Source: JAKRSD01 sp964473995
Lineage (GTDB): Bacteria > Bacteroidota > Bacteroidia > CAIKAF01
Assembly (NCBI GenBank): GCA_964473995.1
Contig: CAYYRB010000001.1
Coordinates: forward strand, 1-64,000
Direction: 5' to 3'
Length of the DNA stretch: 64,000 bases
The notes under the pieces were generated by a model. The model was not told the DNA's origin, searched no databases, and saw only the letters and a program-made list of their open reading frames with translations. How positions within the stretch are numbered: position 1 is the stretch's first letter; the number at the start of each line of letters is the position of its first letter. The position numbers and the translations under genes were made by a program. This document shows positions 35,224-43,604 of this stretch, in pieces.

Positions 35224-36432
35224 ATGATTCGCATTTCGCTTTACGCCCTCTTGGTTTCGGGCTTGCTTTTCGGGCCGGTGTTTGCCGTTCAGGCGCAAAA
35301 AACCACGACGAATAAAAAAGACGGAGGATACACGTTCAAGGTCATCAATGCGATTGATGCCACCGATGTGCAAAACCAAAATCGTACGGGAACCTGCTGG
35401 AGTTTTTCGGCCTTGTCATTTTATGAGTCAGAGTTGATCCGTTTGGGAAAAGGAAAAATAAACCTGAGCGAAATGTTCGTGGTACGAAAGGCCTACGAGG
35501 CGAAGGCCGATTTTTTTGTGCGCTTCAACGGAAAACACAATTTCGGACCCGGCGGCGCCTTTCATGATATTCCCTATGTGTTGGAACGTTACGGAATCGT
35601 ACCTGAAGAGGTTTACAAAGGACTTAATTACGGGGATGATAAACACAACCACGCCGAGCTGGACGCACTGTTGGAAGCCATGATGAACGTGATCATCAAG
35701 AATCCGCAGAAAAAATTGACCCCTGCATGGAAACAAGCCGTTTCAGGCGTTCTGGATGCTTATCTTGGAGCCGTACCTGAAAAATTCACCTACGGAGGAG
35801 TGGAATATACCCCGAAAACCTATGCCAAAACCCTTGAGCTGAACATGAACGACTACATTTCCATTACCTCTTTTTCACACCATCCGTTTTACAGCCGGTT
35901 TGCCTTAGAAATTCCCGACAATTGGAGCCTCGGTCAGTCTTACAACCTCCCGTTGAATGAGTTTACCGAAGTGATGGAACATGCCGTTAACAAAGGCTTC
36001 GGCTTGGCTTGGGGCGCCGATGTGAGCGAAAAAGGCTTTTCCTTCCGCGACGGCTTGGCCATCGTTCCCGAGGATGAATCCACCATCATCAAAAAAGGAG
36101 AAGACAACAAACAATTTAACGATGCCGGTGCCATAAAAATAAGCTCCGCGTTTGATGCACCGGTAAAGGAAAAAACCATTACACAGGAAATCCGCCAAGC
36201 GGCGTTTGATAATTATGAAACGACGGACGATCATGGTATGCACATCACCGGATTGGTGAAAGACCAGAACGGAAGCCGGTATTTTCTGGTGAAAAATTCC
36301 TGGGGCAAGGCCAACGACTGCGACGGTTATTTCTTTGCATCGCTGCCTTACGTACAATACAAAACCATCAATTTTATCGTGCACAAAGACGGCATTCCCA
36401 GAGACATCAAAAACAAACTGGGCATCAAATAG
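35224..36432 (+). CDS. Exported C1 family cysteine peptidase (bleomycin hydrolase / PepC-like)
   Basis: A papain-fold aminopeptidase of 402 residues. A signal peptide (about 1-25, ending VQAQ) sets it apart from the cytoplasmic PepC/bleomycin hydrolase group. The catalytic Cys is in RTGTCWSFSAL (about residue 59), the His in DDHGMHITG (about 339) and the Asn in LVKNSWG (about 360). The middle region with NDYISITSFSHHPFY is typical of the family. Bleomycin hydrolases form hexamers with the active sites inside. The gene stands alone and converges on folE (24 bp between stops). Likely a periplasmic peptide-trimming enzyme. Confidence 0.88.
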   Translation: MIRISLYALLVSGLLFGPVFAVQAQKTTTNKKDGGYTFKVINAIDATDVQNQNRTGTCWSFSALSFYESELIRLGKGKINLSEMFVVRKAYEAKADFFVRFNGKHNFGPGGAFHDIPYVLERYGIVPEEVYKGLNYGDDKHNHAELDALLEAMMNVIIKNPQKKLTPAWKQAVSGVLDAYLGAVPEKFTYGGVEYTPKTYAKTLELNMNDYISITSFSHHPFYSRFALEIPDNWSLGQSYNLPLNEFTEVMEHAVNKGFGLAWGADVSEKGFSFRDGLAIVPEDESTIIKKGEDNKQFNDAGAIKISSAFDAPVKEKTITQEIRQAAFDNYETTDDHGMHITGLVKDQNGSRYFLVKNSWGKANDCDGYFFASLPYVQYKTINFIVHKDGIPRDIKNKLGIK

Positions 36433-36456
36433 TACCCGAATCCGGTTCGGTGCCGA

Positions 36457-37038
36457 TCAGGAAAGTTTTGCCGAAATCAGACTGAGAAACTCACGGCGGG
36501 TGGTTTGGTTGGTGAGAAATTCGCCCACAAAGGCAGAGGTTGTTGTGGTGCTGTTTTGTTTTTCCACTCCGCGCATCTGCATGCAGAGATGCCTGGCCTC
36601 AATAACCACCGCTACCCCCGATGGGCGCAGCACCTCCTGAATACAATCCCGAATTTCCATGGTAAGTCGTTCCTGTACCTGAAGGCGGCGGGCAAAAGCA
36701 TCCACAATGCGGGGAATTTTACTCAGCCCCACGATGTGGCCTTGCGGTATATACGCAATATGGGCCTTGCCAAAAAAAGGCAACAGGTGGTGTTCACATA
36801 GGGAATATAATTCGATGTCCTTTACCACCACCATTTCGCTGTAGTCTTCGCGAAACATGGCCGAGCGGAGAATTTCTTCGGGATTGTCATGGTATCCCTT
36901 GGTTAGAAACTGCATAGCTTTGGCGGCTCTTTCAGGAGTTTTCAGAAGTCCGTCGCGCGAAGCATCCTCGCCTATTTCGGAAATAAGGGATTCATAAAGA
37001 AGCTTCAGCGACTCGGTTTTTTTTTCGTTGTACTGCAT
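36457..37038 (-). CDS. folE: GTP cyclohydrolase I
   Basis: Converts GTP to 7,8-dihydroneopterin triphosphate (EC 3.5.4.16), the entry to folate and pterin synthesis. The 193-residue protein has the zinc site Cys and His in SLCEHHLLPFFG (about 80-91) and the second Cys in ARHLCMQMRGV (about 148-158), plus GLSKIPRIVDAFARRLQVQERLT. Full length for the bacterial type I enzyme. It lies 25 bp behind the pyruvoyl-tetrahydropterin synthase gene, whose enzyme uses its product, so the pair forms a small pathway operon. Confidence 0.96.
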   Translation of the reverse strand: MQYNEKKTESLKLLYESLISEIGEDASRDGLLKTPERAAKAMQFLTKGYHDNPEEILRSAMFREDYSEMVVVKDIELYSLCEHHLLPFFGKAHIAYIPQGHIVGLSKIPRIVDAFARRLQVQERLTMEIRDCIQEVLRPSGVAVVIEARHLCMQMRGVEKQNSTTTTSAFVGEFLTNQTTRREFLSLISAKLS

Positions 37039-37063
37039 AACGGTTGGTTCTTTTGGTCGGTGT

Positions 37064-37480
37064 TTATTCTCCGTAATACTCTACAAAATTTCGTTCCGTT
37101 TCATAGAGCTTGATTTTATGCAAACGGCAATTGGGAAAAACATGAATTTCCGGTTCCAGAATTTTCCAGATTTCCATGGCCAAAACTTCGGTAGAGGCCA
37201 TTTTCCCCTTCATGAAAGGAACATCTTCGTTCAGGTTTTTGTGATCGAGCTCTTCAATCACTTTTTCTTTAATCAGCCGACTTAAAAATTTAAGATCGAT
37301 GACAAAGCCTGTATCCGGATCGGGAGTGCCTTTCACCGTCACGTATAAATCAAAATTGTGTCCATGCCAGTTGGCATTGGCACATTTACCAAACACTTCC
37401 TCATTTTTTTCCGCGCTCCAGTCGGGCCTCCACAATTTATGGGCCGCATTAAAATGCTCCTTGCGGGTGAGGTGAATCAT
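37064..37480 (-). CDS. 6-pyruvoyl-tetrahydropterin synthase / QueD family protein
   Basis: Acts on dihydroneopterin triphosphate. The 138-residue protein has zinc ligands EHFNAAHKL (His near 15) and HGHNFDL (about 38-44), the catalytic Cys in KCANANWHGH, and LDHKNLN (about 76-82). The spacing C-x5-HGH matches animal-type pyruvoyl-tetrahydropterin synthase; the queuosine enzyme QueD usually has C-x3-HGH. So the product may be a tetrahydrobiopterin precursor rather than carboxytetrahydropterin. The frame is open to 37534; the ATG at 37480 is the family start. First gene of a two-gene operon with folE, behind a well-formed promoter. Confidence 0.88.
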   Translation of the reverse strand: MIHLTRKEHFNAAHKLWRPDWSAEKNEEVFGKCANANWHGHNFDLYVTVKGTPDPDTGFVIDLKFLSRLIKEKVIEELDHKNLNEDVPFMKGKMASTEVLAMEIWKILEPEIHVFPNCRLHKIKLYETERNFVEYYGE

Positions 37481-37502
37481 ACTTCTGCAAATAAAATATG
37501 GG

Positions 37503-37534
37503 CAAAGATAACCCCATTTAAGGGTGAAAAACAA
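37503..37534 (-). promoter_or_regulatory. Promoter of the pyruvoyl-tetrahydropterin synthase-folE operon
   Basis: On the minus strand TTG (37534-37532), 21 bp spacer, then TATCTTTG (37510-37503), 22 bp from the ATG. Matches the Bacteroidota -33/-7 consensus. Confidence 0.6.
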
Positions 37535-37550
37535 GGATGCCCCAATCCGG

Positions 37551-37581
37551 TTTGCAATTCAGGAAGTTGAAACTACCTTTA
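37551..37581 (+). promoter_or_regulatory. Promoter of hldD
   Basis: TTTG at 37551-37554, 19-bp spacer, then TACCTTTA at 37574-37581, 17 bp from the ATG; divergent from the promoter of the pterin operon. Confidence 0.6.
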
Positions 37582-37598
37582 CAGAGAATTTACACACC

Positions 37599-38609
37599 AT
37601 GATTGTTATTACGGGAGCCGCAGGGTTTATAGGCGGATATGTGGCCGCCAAATTCAACGAATACGGAGTTCGTGACCTCATTCTGTCGGATGATTTTTCG
37701 AATGATTCAAAAAGGAAAAACCATATCGGCCGCTGCTGCATCGCCAAAATTCATCGCGATGAACTGATCAACGTTCTGGAGCGGGATTATGCCGGAAAAG
37801 TGGAAGCCTTCATTCATCTGGGAGCGCGCACAGACACCACGGAGCAGGATGCAGAACTGCTGAACCGGATGAATACCGAATATACCAAGTCGGTGTGGAA
37901 TTACTGCACAAAAAACCGTATCAACCTCATTTACGCATCTTCTGCAGCCACCTACGGCGGAGGCGAAAAGGGGTATTCCGACTCCATCCCGCCGGAGGAA
38001 CTTCACCCGTTGAACCCATACGGCATCAGCAAAAATGAGTTTGACAAATGGGCTTTGGCCCAAACCGAAACGCCTCCGTTTTTCTGCGGACTGAAGTTTT
38101 TCAACGTGTACGGCCCCGGAGAAGAACACAAAGGCCGCATGGCCTCGGTGGTTTATCATGCCTTCCGGCAGATAAGCGAAACAGGTAAATTAAGATTGTT
38201 CCGCTCGCATAAAACAGATGTGGCCGACGGAGAACAAAAACGTGATTTTATTTATGTAGATGACGTAGCCGAGCTCATCTGGTTTATCTATAAACGACAC
38301 CCGCACAAAGGGTTGTTGAATATAGGCACGGGAGAGGCGCGTACCTTTCTCGACCTCGGAAAGGCGGTATTTTCAGCGATGGGGCTGGAGCCCAATATTG
38401 AGTTCATCGACACCCCGGAAGATATCCGCGCAGCTTACCAATATTTTACACAGGCCGATGTAACGAGACTACAAGCCACGGGATACTATAAACCGCTAAC
38501 CCCTCTGGAAAAAGGGGTGGATGCCTATGTAAAAAACTTCCTGCTGACAAAAGAAACTTATGCGGGCTGCACCAAAAAAGAATGTACCTGCGGGAATTCG
38601 GCTACTTAA
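37599..38609 (+). CDS. hldD: ADP-L-glycero-D-manno-heptose 6-epimerase
   Basis: Last enzyme of ADP-heptose synthesis for lipopolysaccharide core (EC 5.1.3.20). The 336-residue extended SDR has the NADP-binding loop GAAGFIGGY (6-14), SSAATYGGGEKGYSDS, the catalytic YGISKNEFDKWA (YxxxK, about 143-147) and EEHKGRMASVVYH, which are characteristic of RfaD/HldD. The frame opens upstream at 37524, but the ATG at 37599 places the first strand correctly and follows a good promoter. It ends with a Cys-rich tail (GCTKKECTCG). LPS with heptose in the core is implied, if the rest of the pathway is present. Confidence 0.92.
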   Translation: MIVITGAAGFIGGYVAAKFNEYGVRDLILSDDFSNDSKRKNHIGRCCIAKIHRDELINVLERDYAGKVEAFIHLGARTDTTEQDAELLNRMNTEYTKSVWNYCTKNRINLIYASSAATYGGGEKGYSDSIPPEELHPLNPYGISKNEFDKWALAQTETPPFFCGLKFFNVYGPGEEHKGRMASVVYHAFRQISETGKLRLFRSHKTDVADGEQKRDFIYVDDVAELIWFIYKRHPHKGLLNIGTGEARTFLDLGKAVFSAMGLEPNIEFIDTPEDIRAAYQYFTQADVTRLQATGYYKPLTPLEKGVDAYVKNFLLTKETYAGCTKKECTCGNSAT

Positions 38610-38644
38610 ACTATAACTGTCTTGTTATAACAACGCCATGATAC

Positions 38645-40795
38645 TCATTCCCTCACCACATATTTTACGCGGTTATACACAAACGCGATATTATTCCCCA
38701 AAGCCAACATCCTCGCGATTTCGCGGTTGCGAAGGGCAAGGGAAAAATAAGCCTCCGAACCGAAACGGATCTGTTCCGTACGCGTAAAGGTTTCGGGTTC
38801 TGCCTCTTCCCATACATTGTTTGATAACACAAAGTTTCGGCCGGCAACATTCGCTATTCGGGCTTTCTGCTGGTTATTAACCGGTTGGAGCGCCGAAGAT
38901 TCTGCCCGGTTCATTTCACTGATGGCATTGCCGGCCAAGGTGCTTCCTTTGCCGCTAACCGATTTCAGATTTTCGTACTCCTCTCGCATAACCGTGCGCG
39001 AGGCCGCATCATTCAACCTATCCTGAAAAAGCAGCGGCCGGGGTTGTTGCCTTACCGTAGGCGTTTGCTGCATCTCATCTTCCAAAATCAAATACGACGT
39101 ATACGGGGTGATGATTCCATATTTACGGGCCAGATGAACCACCTCCGTTTTCAGCTCTTCGTTTTCCCCTTTCAGGCGGATTTCCTCCAGCAGTCGGCCC
39201 ACTTTGCGGGTAGCCCACAAACCGGGAATAAATTCATTCCGTTCATCCTCATCTCCCATAACCACGGTTTTGGTAAGGGTGTACGTTTGACCGCGAAGTT
39301 TGCCTTTTAGGGTAATCGTTGCATTGCCCGGCGTATCATAACGCCCAAACAACGTAATGGATGAGCCGGCAAACAGGTCGGGCATTTTGCGGGGATACAC
39401 CTGCGAAATCCGCGAACCGCCCCCGAAAGAAACTTCTATATCGGTAATTACGGGCCGACTGAGCTTTTGGTAGATATCGGATATTTTTATTTCCATTTCC
39501 TCTTCCGGGCTCATGTAGGTGCAATAGCCCCGGGTGGCCGAGCTTATTTTTTCCAAAAGACGCGTATGCAGGTCATGGCCTATTCCTACCGAAAAAATGC
39601 GGGTGTTTCCGCCCGAAGCTTTTTCAATCTTGGCGGCCAAAGCGTCCCCGTCCGTCATGCCGATGGTGGGTTTTCCGTCTGTTATAAACAAAACCATGTG
39701 CGGACGGTCTGATGCAGGCGGCTCTTTCAAGGCATATTCAAATGCTTCCTGAATATTGGTTCCTCCCATTTCCTGTAATCCCTTTACGAATGAAACGGCT
39801 TTGCGGTTGTTTTCGGAAGAGTTAACCACCCTGCTGCCAAACAAAGCCTCGGCCTCGGTAGAAAACCGCACGATGTCAAAACGATCGGAAGGCCCCAGCT
39901 TGCCAAGACAGAACAGCAAGGCGTTGCGGGCCTGAGTCATACTTTTGCCCGCCATGCTGCCTGAGCAGTCCAGCACAAAGGTGATATCCTTCGGAAAGTC
40001 GGCACCCGACTGCTCCAGGTAGCCCGGGTTCACGTCCAGGAAAAAAAATCCCTCCTCTCCGGGGTTTTTATGCGTAAGCGTGCTTATGCCCAATTTGTCT
40101 TCCGATGCACTCACGTACAACCGAAAATCATTCAGCGGTTGGTGGTTTTTTTCAGAAAAAATGATGCCGGCCTGATTGGCATTCTTTCTTTCGAAAACGA
40201 CGCCGTGAGTGGGAGAATAAACCGTTTTCAGCGAAGAAGAGGACTTAATGTCCACCCGTATATCCACCTGCCGCAAAACGGGCGCCGTTTTCTTCAAAAC
40301 AGAAAGCGGAAGGGTATATTCCCACAAATCGCCTATTTTGGGCAACGAGTGTTCCAGGCGCACGAGCGTTTTCTTTTCCGACTGCGGTTCCAACGGAAAA
40401 ATGCGTACGCGAAACAAGTCGGCTCCGATATATTCCATGAGCGCCGGGTCCTTGTATCTGCGCACGATATCCTCATAAATCTGCCGGGCCTTCGCGGCAT
40501 CAAGCAATTCGGCAGACATCATCTTTCCGTTAATATCCATTTTAAAATCCCCTATTCGCGCACCGGCCGGAACGGGAAATACAAACCACCCTTCCTGGCG
40601 TGCAGCTGTATTGTTATAAAAAACTTGTTCTATTTGGGTTACCGCAACGCCTTGATTTACGGTACTGTTTATTTTCAACGAGCGGCATTCCGGCATGTAC
40701 GTGCCGTTTTCCGAATTCACGATGATTACCCCTCCGCACATGGCGGAAAACCAACTGAAAAGGGAGAAGAGAAAAACGGAAAGTCGCTTTTTCAT
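38645..40795 (-). CDS. Exported VIT and von Willebrand A domain protein
   Basis: A 716-residue protein with a signal peptide (about 1-20), a VIT (inter-alpha-trypsin inhibitor N-terminal) domain at about 30-150 (QVFYNNTAARQEGWFVFPVPAGA), and a von Willebrand A domain at about 275-440. The metal-ion adhesion site is intact: DCSGSMAGKS, a Thr in GGTNIQEA, and ITDGKPT. A C-terminal region of about 230 residues follows without known motifs. Such proteins bind other proteins at the cell surface; no enzyme activity is expected. The gene follows the second vWA gene by 19 bp, making a two-gene unit. Confidence 0.88.
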   Translation of the reverse strand: MKKRLSVFLFSLFSWFSAMCGGVIIVNSENGTYMPECRSLKINSTVNQGVAVTQIEQVFYNNTAARQEGWFVFPVPAGARIGDFKMDINGKMMSAELLDAAKARQIYEDIVRRYKDPALMEYIGADLFRVRIFPLEPQSEKKTLVRLEHSLPKIGDLWEYTLPLSVLKKTAPVLRQVDIRVDIKSSSSLKTVYSPTHGVVFERKNANQAGIIFSEKNHQPLNDFRLYVSASEDKLGISTLTHKNPGEEGFFFLDVNPGYLEQSGADFPKDITFVLDCSGSMAGKSMTQARNALLFCLGKLGPSDRFDIVRFSTEAEALFGSRVVNSSENNRKAVSFVKGLQEMGGTNIQEAFEYALKEPPASDRPHMVLFITDGKPTIGMTDGDALAAKIEKASGGNTRIFSVGIGHDLHTRLLEKISSATRGYCTYMSPEEEMEIKISDIYQKLSRPVITDIEVSFGGGSRISQVYPRKMPDLFAGSSITLFGRYDTPGNATITLKGKLRGQTYTLTKTVVMGDEDERNEFIPGLWATRKVGRLLEEIRLKGENEELKTEVVHLARKYGIITPYTSYLILEDEMQQTPTVRQQPRPLLFQDRLNDAASRTVMREEYENLKSVSGKGSTLAGNAISEMNRAESSALQPVNNQQKARIANVAGRNFVLSNNVWEEAEPETFTRTEQIRFGSEAYFSLALRNREIARMLALGNNIAFVYNRVKYVVRE

Positions 40796-40814
40796 ACTTG
40801 TGCGTTTGTGTTAT

Positions 40815-41927
40815 TTATAGATTCGGAAAAGTAAATCCAAGTTTCAGCGCGCGCTCACGCATCGCTTTCGACATGGCTGAATTGAGGGTGTTATTCTGCC
40901 CGGATTCTTTAGCCTTGGCCTGAATAAAATCCTGACGTTTTACGTTGAGGGCTTGTATTTCGCTTTGGATACGCGCTCTTTCTTCCGACTTCTTTTCTAC
41001 AATGGTTTTTATTTCGGCGGCCGATTTCCCTCTATATTCTGCAGGCAAATCTTCCTCTTTCAAATCAGCCGCTTTTACCTTTTGATTTTTTACCGCATCC
41101 ACCAGATCCCAATCGTCAGCGCGGTAGGCAGAAGAACTTTTGCTTATGGTGCGCTCCGCCGCTGCAGCAGGTGAATAAACGGCCGCATTGGCATCTTGAA
41201 TGCTTTGATTTTCCTTTTTCCCTGAGCCTTTGGCTCCGAAAGCGATGTAGGTGTCGTTCAACTTTCCGTTGAGCTCGTTGATTTTGGAATCAAACGGCGT
41301 TTCAATGAAAACTGTAGCCCGGTTGGCGTCAATGTTTACATATTTACCGTCCGCCAGATCGGCGCCTTCTTTCCAATAGGTTCTGATTCCTTCCTGATAA
41401 TCACCGCAAAAAATGGTATTTACGGCGATGCCCTTTTTAATGGCCGCACTGCAGGTTGTTTTAAAATCTATCTTCCCTTGGTTGAAGGGTTCGTTTCCTG
41501 CAATGTAAATTAATTTCAGATCCCGAGGCGATGCGGACCACCCCGACTCCAGAATGCTTTTTCCGATAACAGCTCCGCAAAACTCATTCCCTCCGTTGGT
41601 GCGGAGTGCAAAAAGTTCCTGAGAAATTTTGTCCAGGTCATTCGTAAGCGGAACCACCAGCCGGATGTAATTTGCTTCGGCCGAAAGTCGATCATTCCCA
41701 TATTCATAGAGCGCAATCTGGATATCAGGAATTTTTCCCTCGGCCCGGGCAGTAGCCATTTCATTCACAATGCTCCACAGTTGGGTCTTGGCCTGATCTA
41801 TCAGTCCATCCATACTGTTGCTGGTGTCCAAAAGCAGGGCAACCTGAATTTTCCGCTGTGCGGTAATTGTCTGCGCCGTGAAAAAAACGGCCGCCGCAAA
41901 AAGAAAAAAGAATTTACGCATGATCAT
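40815..41927 (-). CDS. Exported von Willebrand A domain protein
   Basis: A 370-residue protein with a signal peptide (about 1-23, ending TITAQ). The vWA domain begins at once: the adhesion site is DTSNSMDG (about 34-41), with later NGGNEFCGAV and LIYIAGNEPFNQGK. The C-terminal third is helical and highly charged (about 270-370), probably a coiled coil. Two ATG codons (41927, 41921) are usable. It is the first gene of a pair with the VIT-vWA gene; two extracytoplasmic vWA proteins side by side suggest they act in one complex. Confidence 0.85.
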   Translation of the reverse strand: MIMRKFFFLFAAAVFFTAQTITAQRKIQVALLLDTSNSMDGLIDQAKTQLWSIVNEMATARAEGKIPDIQIALYEYGNDRLSAEANYIRLVVPLTNDLDKISQELFALRTNGGNEFCGAVIGKSILESGWSASPRDLKLIYIAGNEPFNQGKIDFKTTCSAAIKKGIAVNTIFCGDYQEGIRTYWKEGADLADGKYVNIDANRATVFIETPFDSKINELNGKLNDTYIAFGAKGSGKKENQSIQDANAAVYSPAAAAERTISKSSSAYRADDWDLVDAVKNQKVKAADLKEEDLPAEYRGKSAAEIKTIVEKKSEERARIQSEIQALNVKRQDFIQAKAKESGQNNTLNSAMSKAMRERALKLGFTFPNL

Positions 41928-41967
41928 CTGTTTTTATGAAAAGGAATACACCCCTTTTTACAAAACG

Positions 41968-41999
41968 TTCAACCGGGCAGAAAAAATTCAACCGGGTAG
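41968..41999 (+). repeat. Tandem 13-bp direct repeat upstream of the DprE2-like gene
   Basis: TTCAACCGGGCAG at 41968 and TTCAACCGGGTAG at 41987 differ at one base, repeat with a 19-bp period and end one base before the TACCTTTG box. They occupy the place where the -33 element should be, so a regulator or an unusual promoter element could act here. Confidence 0.5.
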
Positions 42000-42000
42000 C

Positions 42001-42008
42001 TACCTTTG
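42001..42008 (+). promoter_or_regulatory. -7 promoter box of the DprE2-like operon
   Basis: Perfect TACCTTTG, 23 bp before the ATG at 42032, directly behind the tandem repeat. Confidence 0.6.
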
Positions 42009-42031
42009 TATTGAACGGAAAAACGCATGTG

Positions 42032-42763
42032 ATGGAAAAGGTGTTGATTCTTGGTGCTTTATCAGATATGGCCGAAGCCATTGCTCACGCGTATGCGGAA
42101 AGAGGTGCCGATGTGATTTTGGCAGCAAGAAACCCTTCGCGTTTGAACCGGGTGGCGGCTGATTTGGAAATACGCTTCGGAAAGCGCCCGACAACCGCCG
42201 AGTTTGATGCCGAAAAACCGGAGACTCATATTCCATTTTACAGGGCACTTCCATTTCCTCCGGATGTGGTGGTGTGTGCTTTCGGATATCTCGGTGAGCA
42301 AAGGGAAGCTTTTCACAATTTTACGGAGGCCGACCGTATCATCATGGCCAACTATACGGGAGCGGTGAGCATTCTGAATCTGGCTGCCGCGGACATGGAA
42401 AAAAGAAAAGCGGGTTTGATTATCGGCATCAGTTCCGTGGCGGGAGAAAGGGGCCGACAAAGCAATTTTATCTACGGCAGTGCCAAGGCCGGATTTTCAA
42501 CCTATATGGCCGGTTTACGCAATTATCTTTTTCATCAAGGCGTGCACGTTCTGACGGTAAAACCCGGTTTTGCCCGCACCAAAATGACGGAAGGAATGGT
42601 GCTTAATCCGGCACTTACGGCCACTCCGAAACAAATTGCCCGGGATGTGCTGAAAGCAGCCGATAAAAAGAAAAATGTGGTGTACTCCTTGTGGATGTGG
42701 AGGTATATCATGTGTGTCATTCGCACCGTACCCGAATCCCTTTTCAAAAAACTACGCATGTGA
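42032..42763 (+). CDS. Short-chain dehydrogenase, DprE2-like
   Basis: NAD(P)-dependent reductase of 243 residues resembling DprE2, which reduces the keto sugar made by DprE1 to give polyprenyl-phosphoryl arabinose. Rossmann start VLILGALSDMAEAIAHAYA, then AARNPSRL, NYTGAVSILN, and the catalytic GISSVAG Ser with YGSAK (YxxxK). The C-terminal tail WMWRYIMCVIRTVPESLFKKL matches the hydrophobic end of the DprE2 group. The ATG at 42032 is used; the frame is open from 41936. It overlaps the HAD gene by four bases, suggesting one pathway. The DprE1-like partner is at 17820. Confidence 0.8.
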   Translation: MEKVLILGALSDMAEAIAHAYAERGADVILAARNPSRLNRVAADLEIRFGKRPTTAEFDAEKPETHIPFYRALPFPPDVVVCAFGYLGEQREAFHNFTEADRIIMANYTGAVSILNLAAADMEKRKAGLIIGISSVAGERGRQSNFIYGSAKAGFSTYMAGLRNYLFHQGVHVLTVKPGFARTKMTEGMVLNPALTATPKQIARDVLKAADKKKNVVYSLWMWRYIMCVIRTVPESLFKKLRM

Positions 42764-43392
42764 CGGCACCGGAGCGCAGCATTGCCTTTTTTGATTTTGA
42801 CGGTACCGTGACTTATTCAGACACCATGTTCGCCTTTTTCCGGTATGCCGTCGGGCCGTTTCGTTATGTCTTTTTCTTTCTGTTGCTGAGTCCAATTTTT
42901 GCTTTGTATAAACTGAAATTACTGTCCGGACAAAAGGCTAAAGAGCTGTCACTGACTTTTCTTTTCAAAGGGATACGAAAAGATCGACTGGAAAATTTGG
43001 GCCGTAACTTTTGCCGTGAAAAAATGAACGGCCTGATCCGTCCTCAAGCGATGGAAAAAATCAATTGGCATAGAAGCCTGGGACACGAGGTATTCATTGT
43101 CTCCGCATCGGCCGGGGAATGGCTGGAGCCTTGGTGCATAAAAAATGAACTTCCCTTGCTTTGTACCCGCTTACTGTATGATGGATCGGGAGTGTTTACG
43201 GGAAAAATAGACGGAAACAACAACAACGGAAGAGAAAAAGAGCGCCGCATCAAGGAGGCTGTGAATCTTACGTTGTTTCAAAAAATTTACGCCTATGGAG
43301 ACACCTCGGGAGACCGGGAAATGCTTGCTCTGGCGCACATGGCTCAATTTAAGCCCTTTCGAAGAAAAAGTGCTTGTAAATTTGTTAATTAG
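42760..43392 (+). CDS. HAD-IB family phosphatase
   Basis: A 210-residue haloacid-dehalogenase phosphatase of the SerB-like IB subfamily. Motif I FFDFDGTVTYSDT (nucleophile Asp and acid Asp), motif II VSASAGEW, and motif III/IV YGDTSGDREML are complete; a cap region with a hydrophobic stretch (about 30-65) may touch the membrane. The start is a GTG overlapping the SDR stop by four bases. In polyprenyl-phosphoryl arabinose routes a phosphatase removes the 5-phosphate from the ribosyl intermediate, so this could be the missing step; that is inference from position. Confidence 0.82.
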   Translation: MTAPERSIAFFDFDGTVTYSDTMFAFFRYAVGPFRYVFFFLLLSPIFALYKLKLLSGQKAKELSLTFLFKGIRKDRLENLGRNFCREKMNGLIRPQAMEKINWHRSLGHEVFIVSASAGEWLEPWCIKNELPLLCTRLLYDGSGVFTGKIDGNNNNGREKERRIKEAVNLTLFQKIYAYGDTSGDREMLALAHMAQFKPFRRKSACKFVN

Positions 43393-43413
43393 ATTCCTTT
43401 AATTTTACTATTT

Positions 43414-43602
43414 ATGAAAACAAGCAGGGGTCATTTTCTGGTCTATTTTTGTGTATCGGCGGTGTTGATTCTTTCGGCTATCGGATTCTATCTATCGGAA
43501 ACCTTCTTCCCGTTTTTTATCTGTTACTTGTCCGGTTTGCTCTGTGTGCTTTACGGTGGCATAAAAGTAGCCAACCGCAATGCGCAGATGATTGGAAAAT
43601 AA
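43414..43602 (+). CDS. Small two-helix membrane protein
   Basis: A 62-residue protein with two predicted membrane helices (about 9-27 and 31-49) and a basic tail VANRNAQMIGK. Not recognised as a named family. It is 21 bp behind the HAD gene and 2 bp ahead of the DUF2007 gene, so it looks like a genuine operon member rather than a chance frame. Confidence 0.6.
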   Translation: MKTSRGHFLVYFCVSAVLILSAIGFYLSETFFPFFICYLSGLLCVLYGGIKVANRNAQMIGK

Positions 43603-43604
43603 AG

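Noticed and set aside
38610..38644. Possible terminator between hldD and the VIT-vWA gene
   Set aside because: The inverted repeat (TATAAC / GTTATA) is short and AT-only with no T-run.
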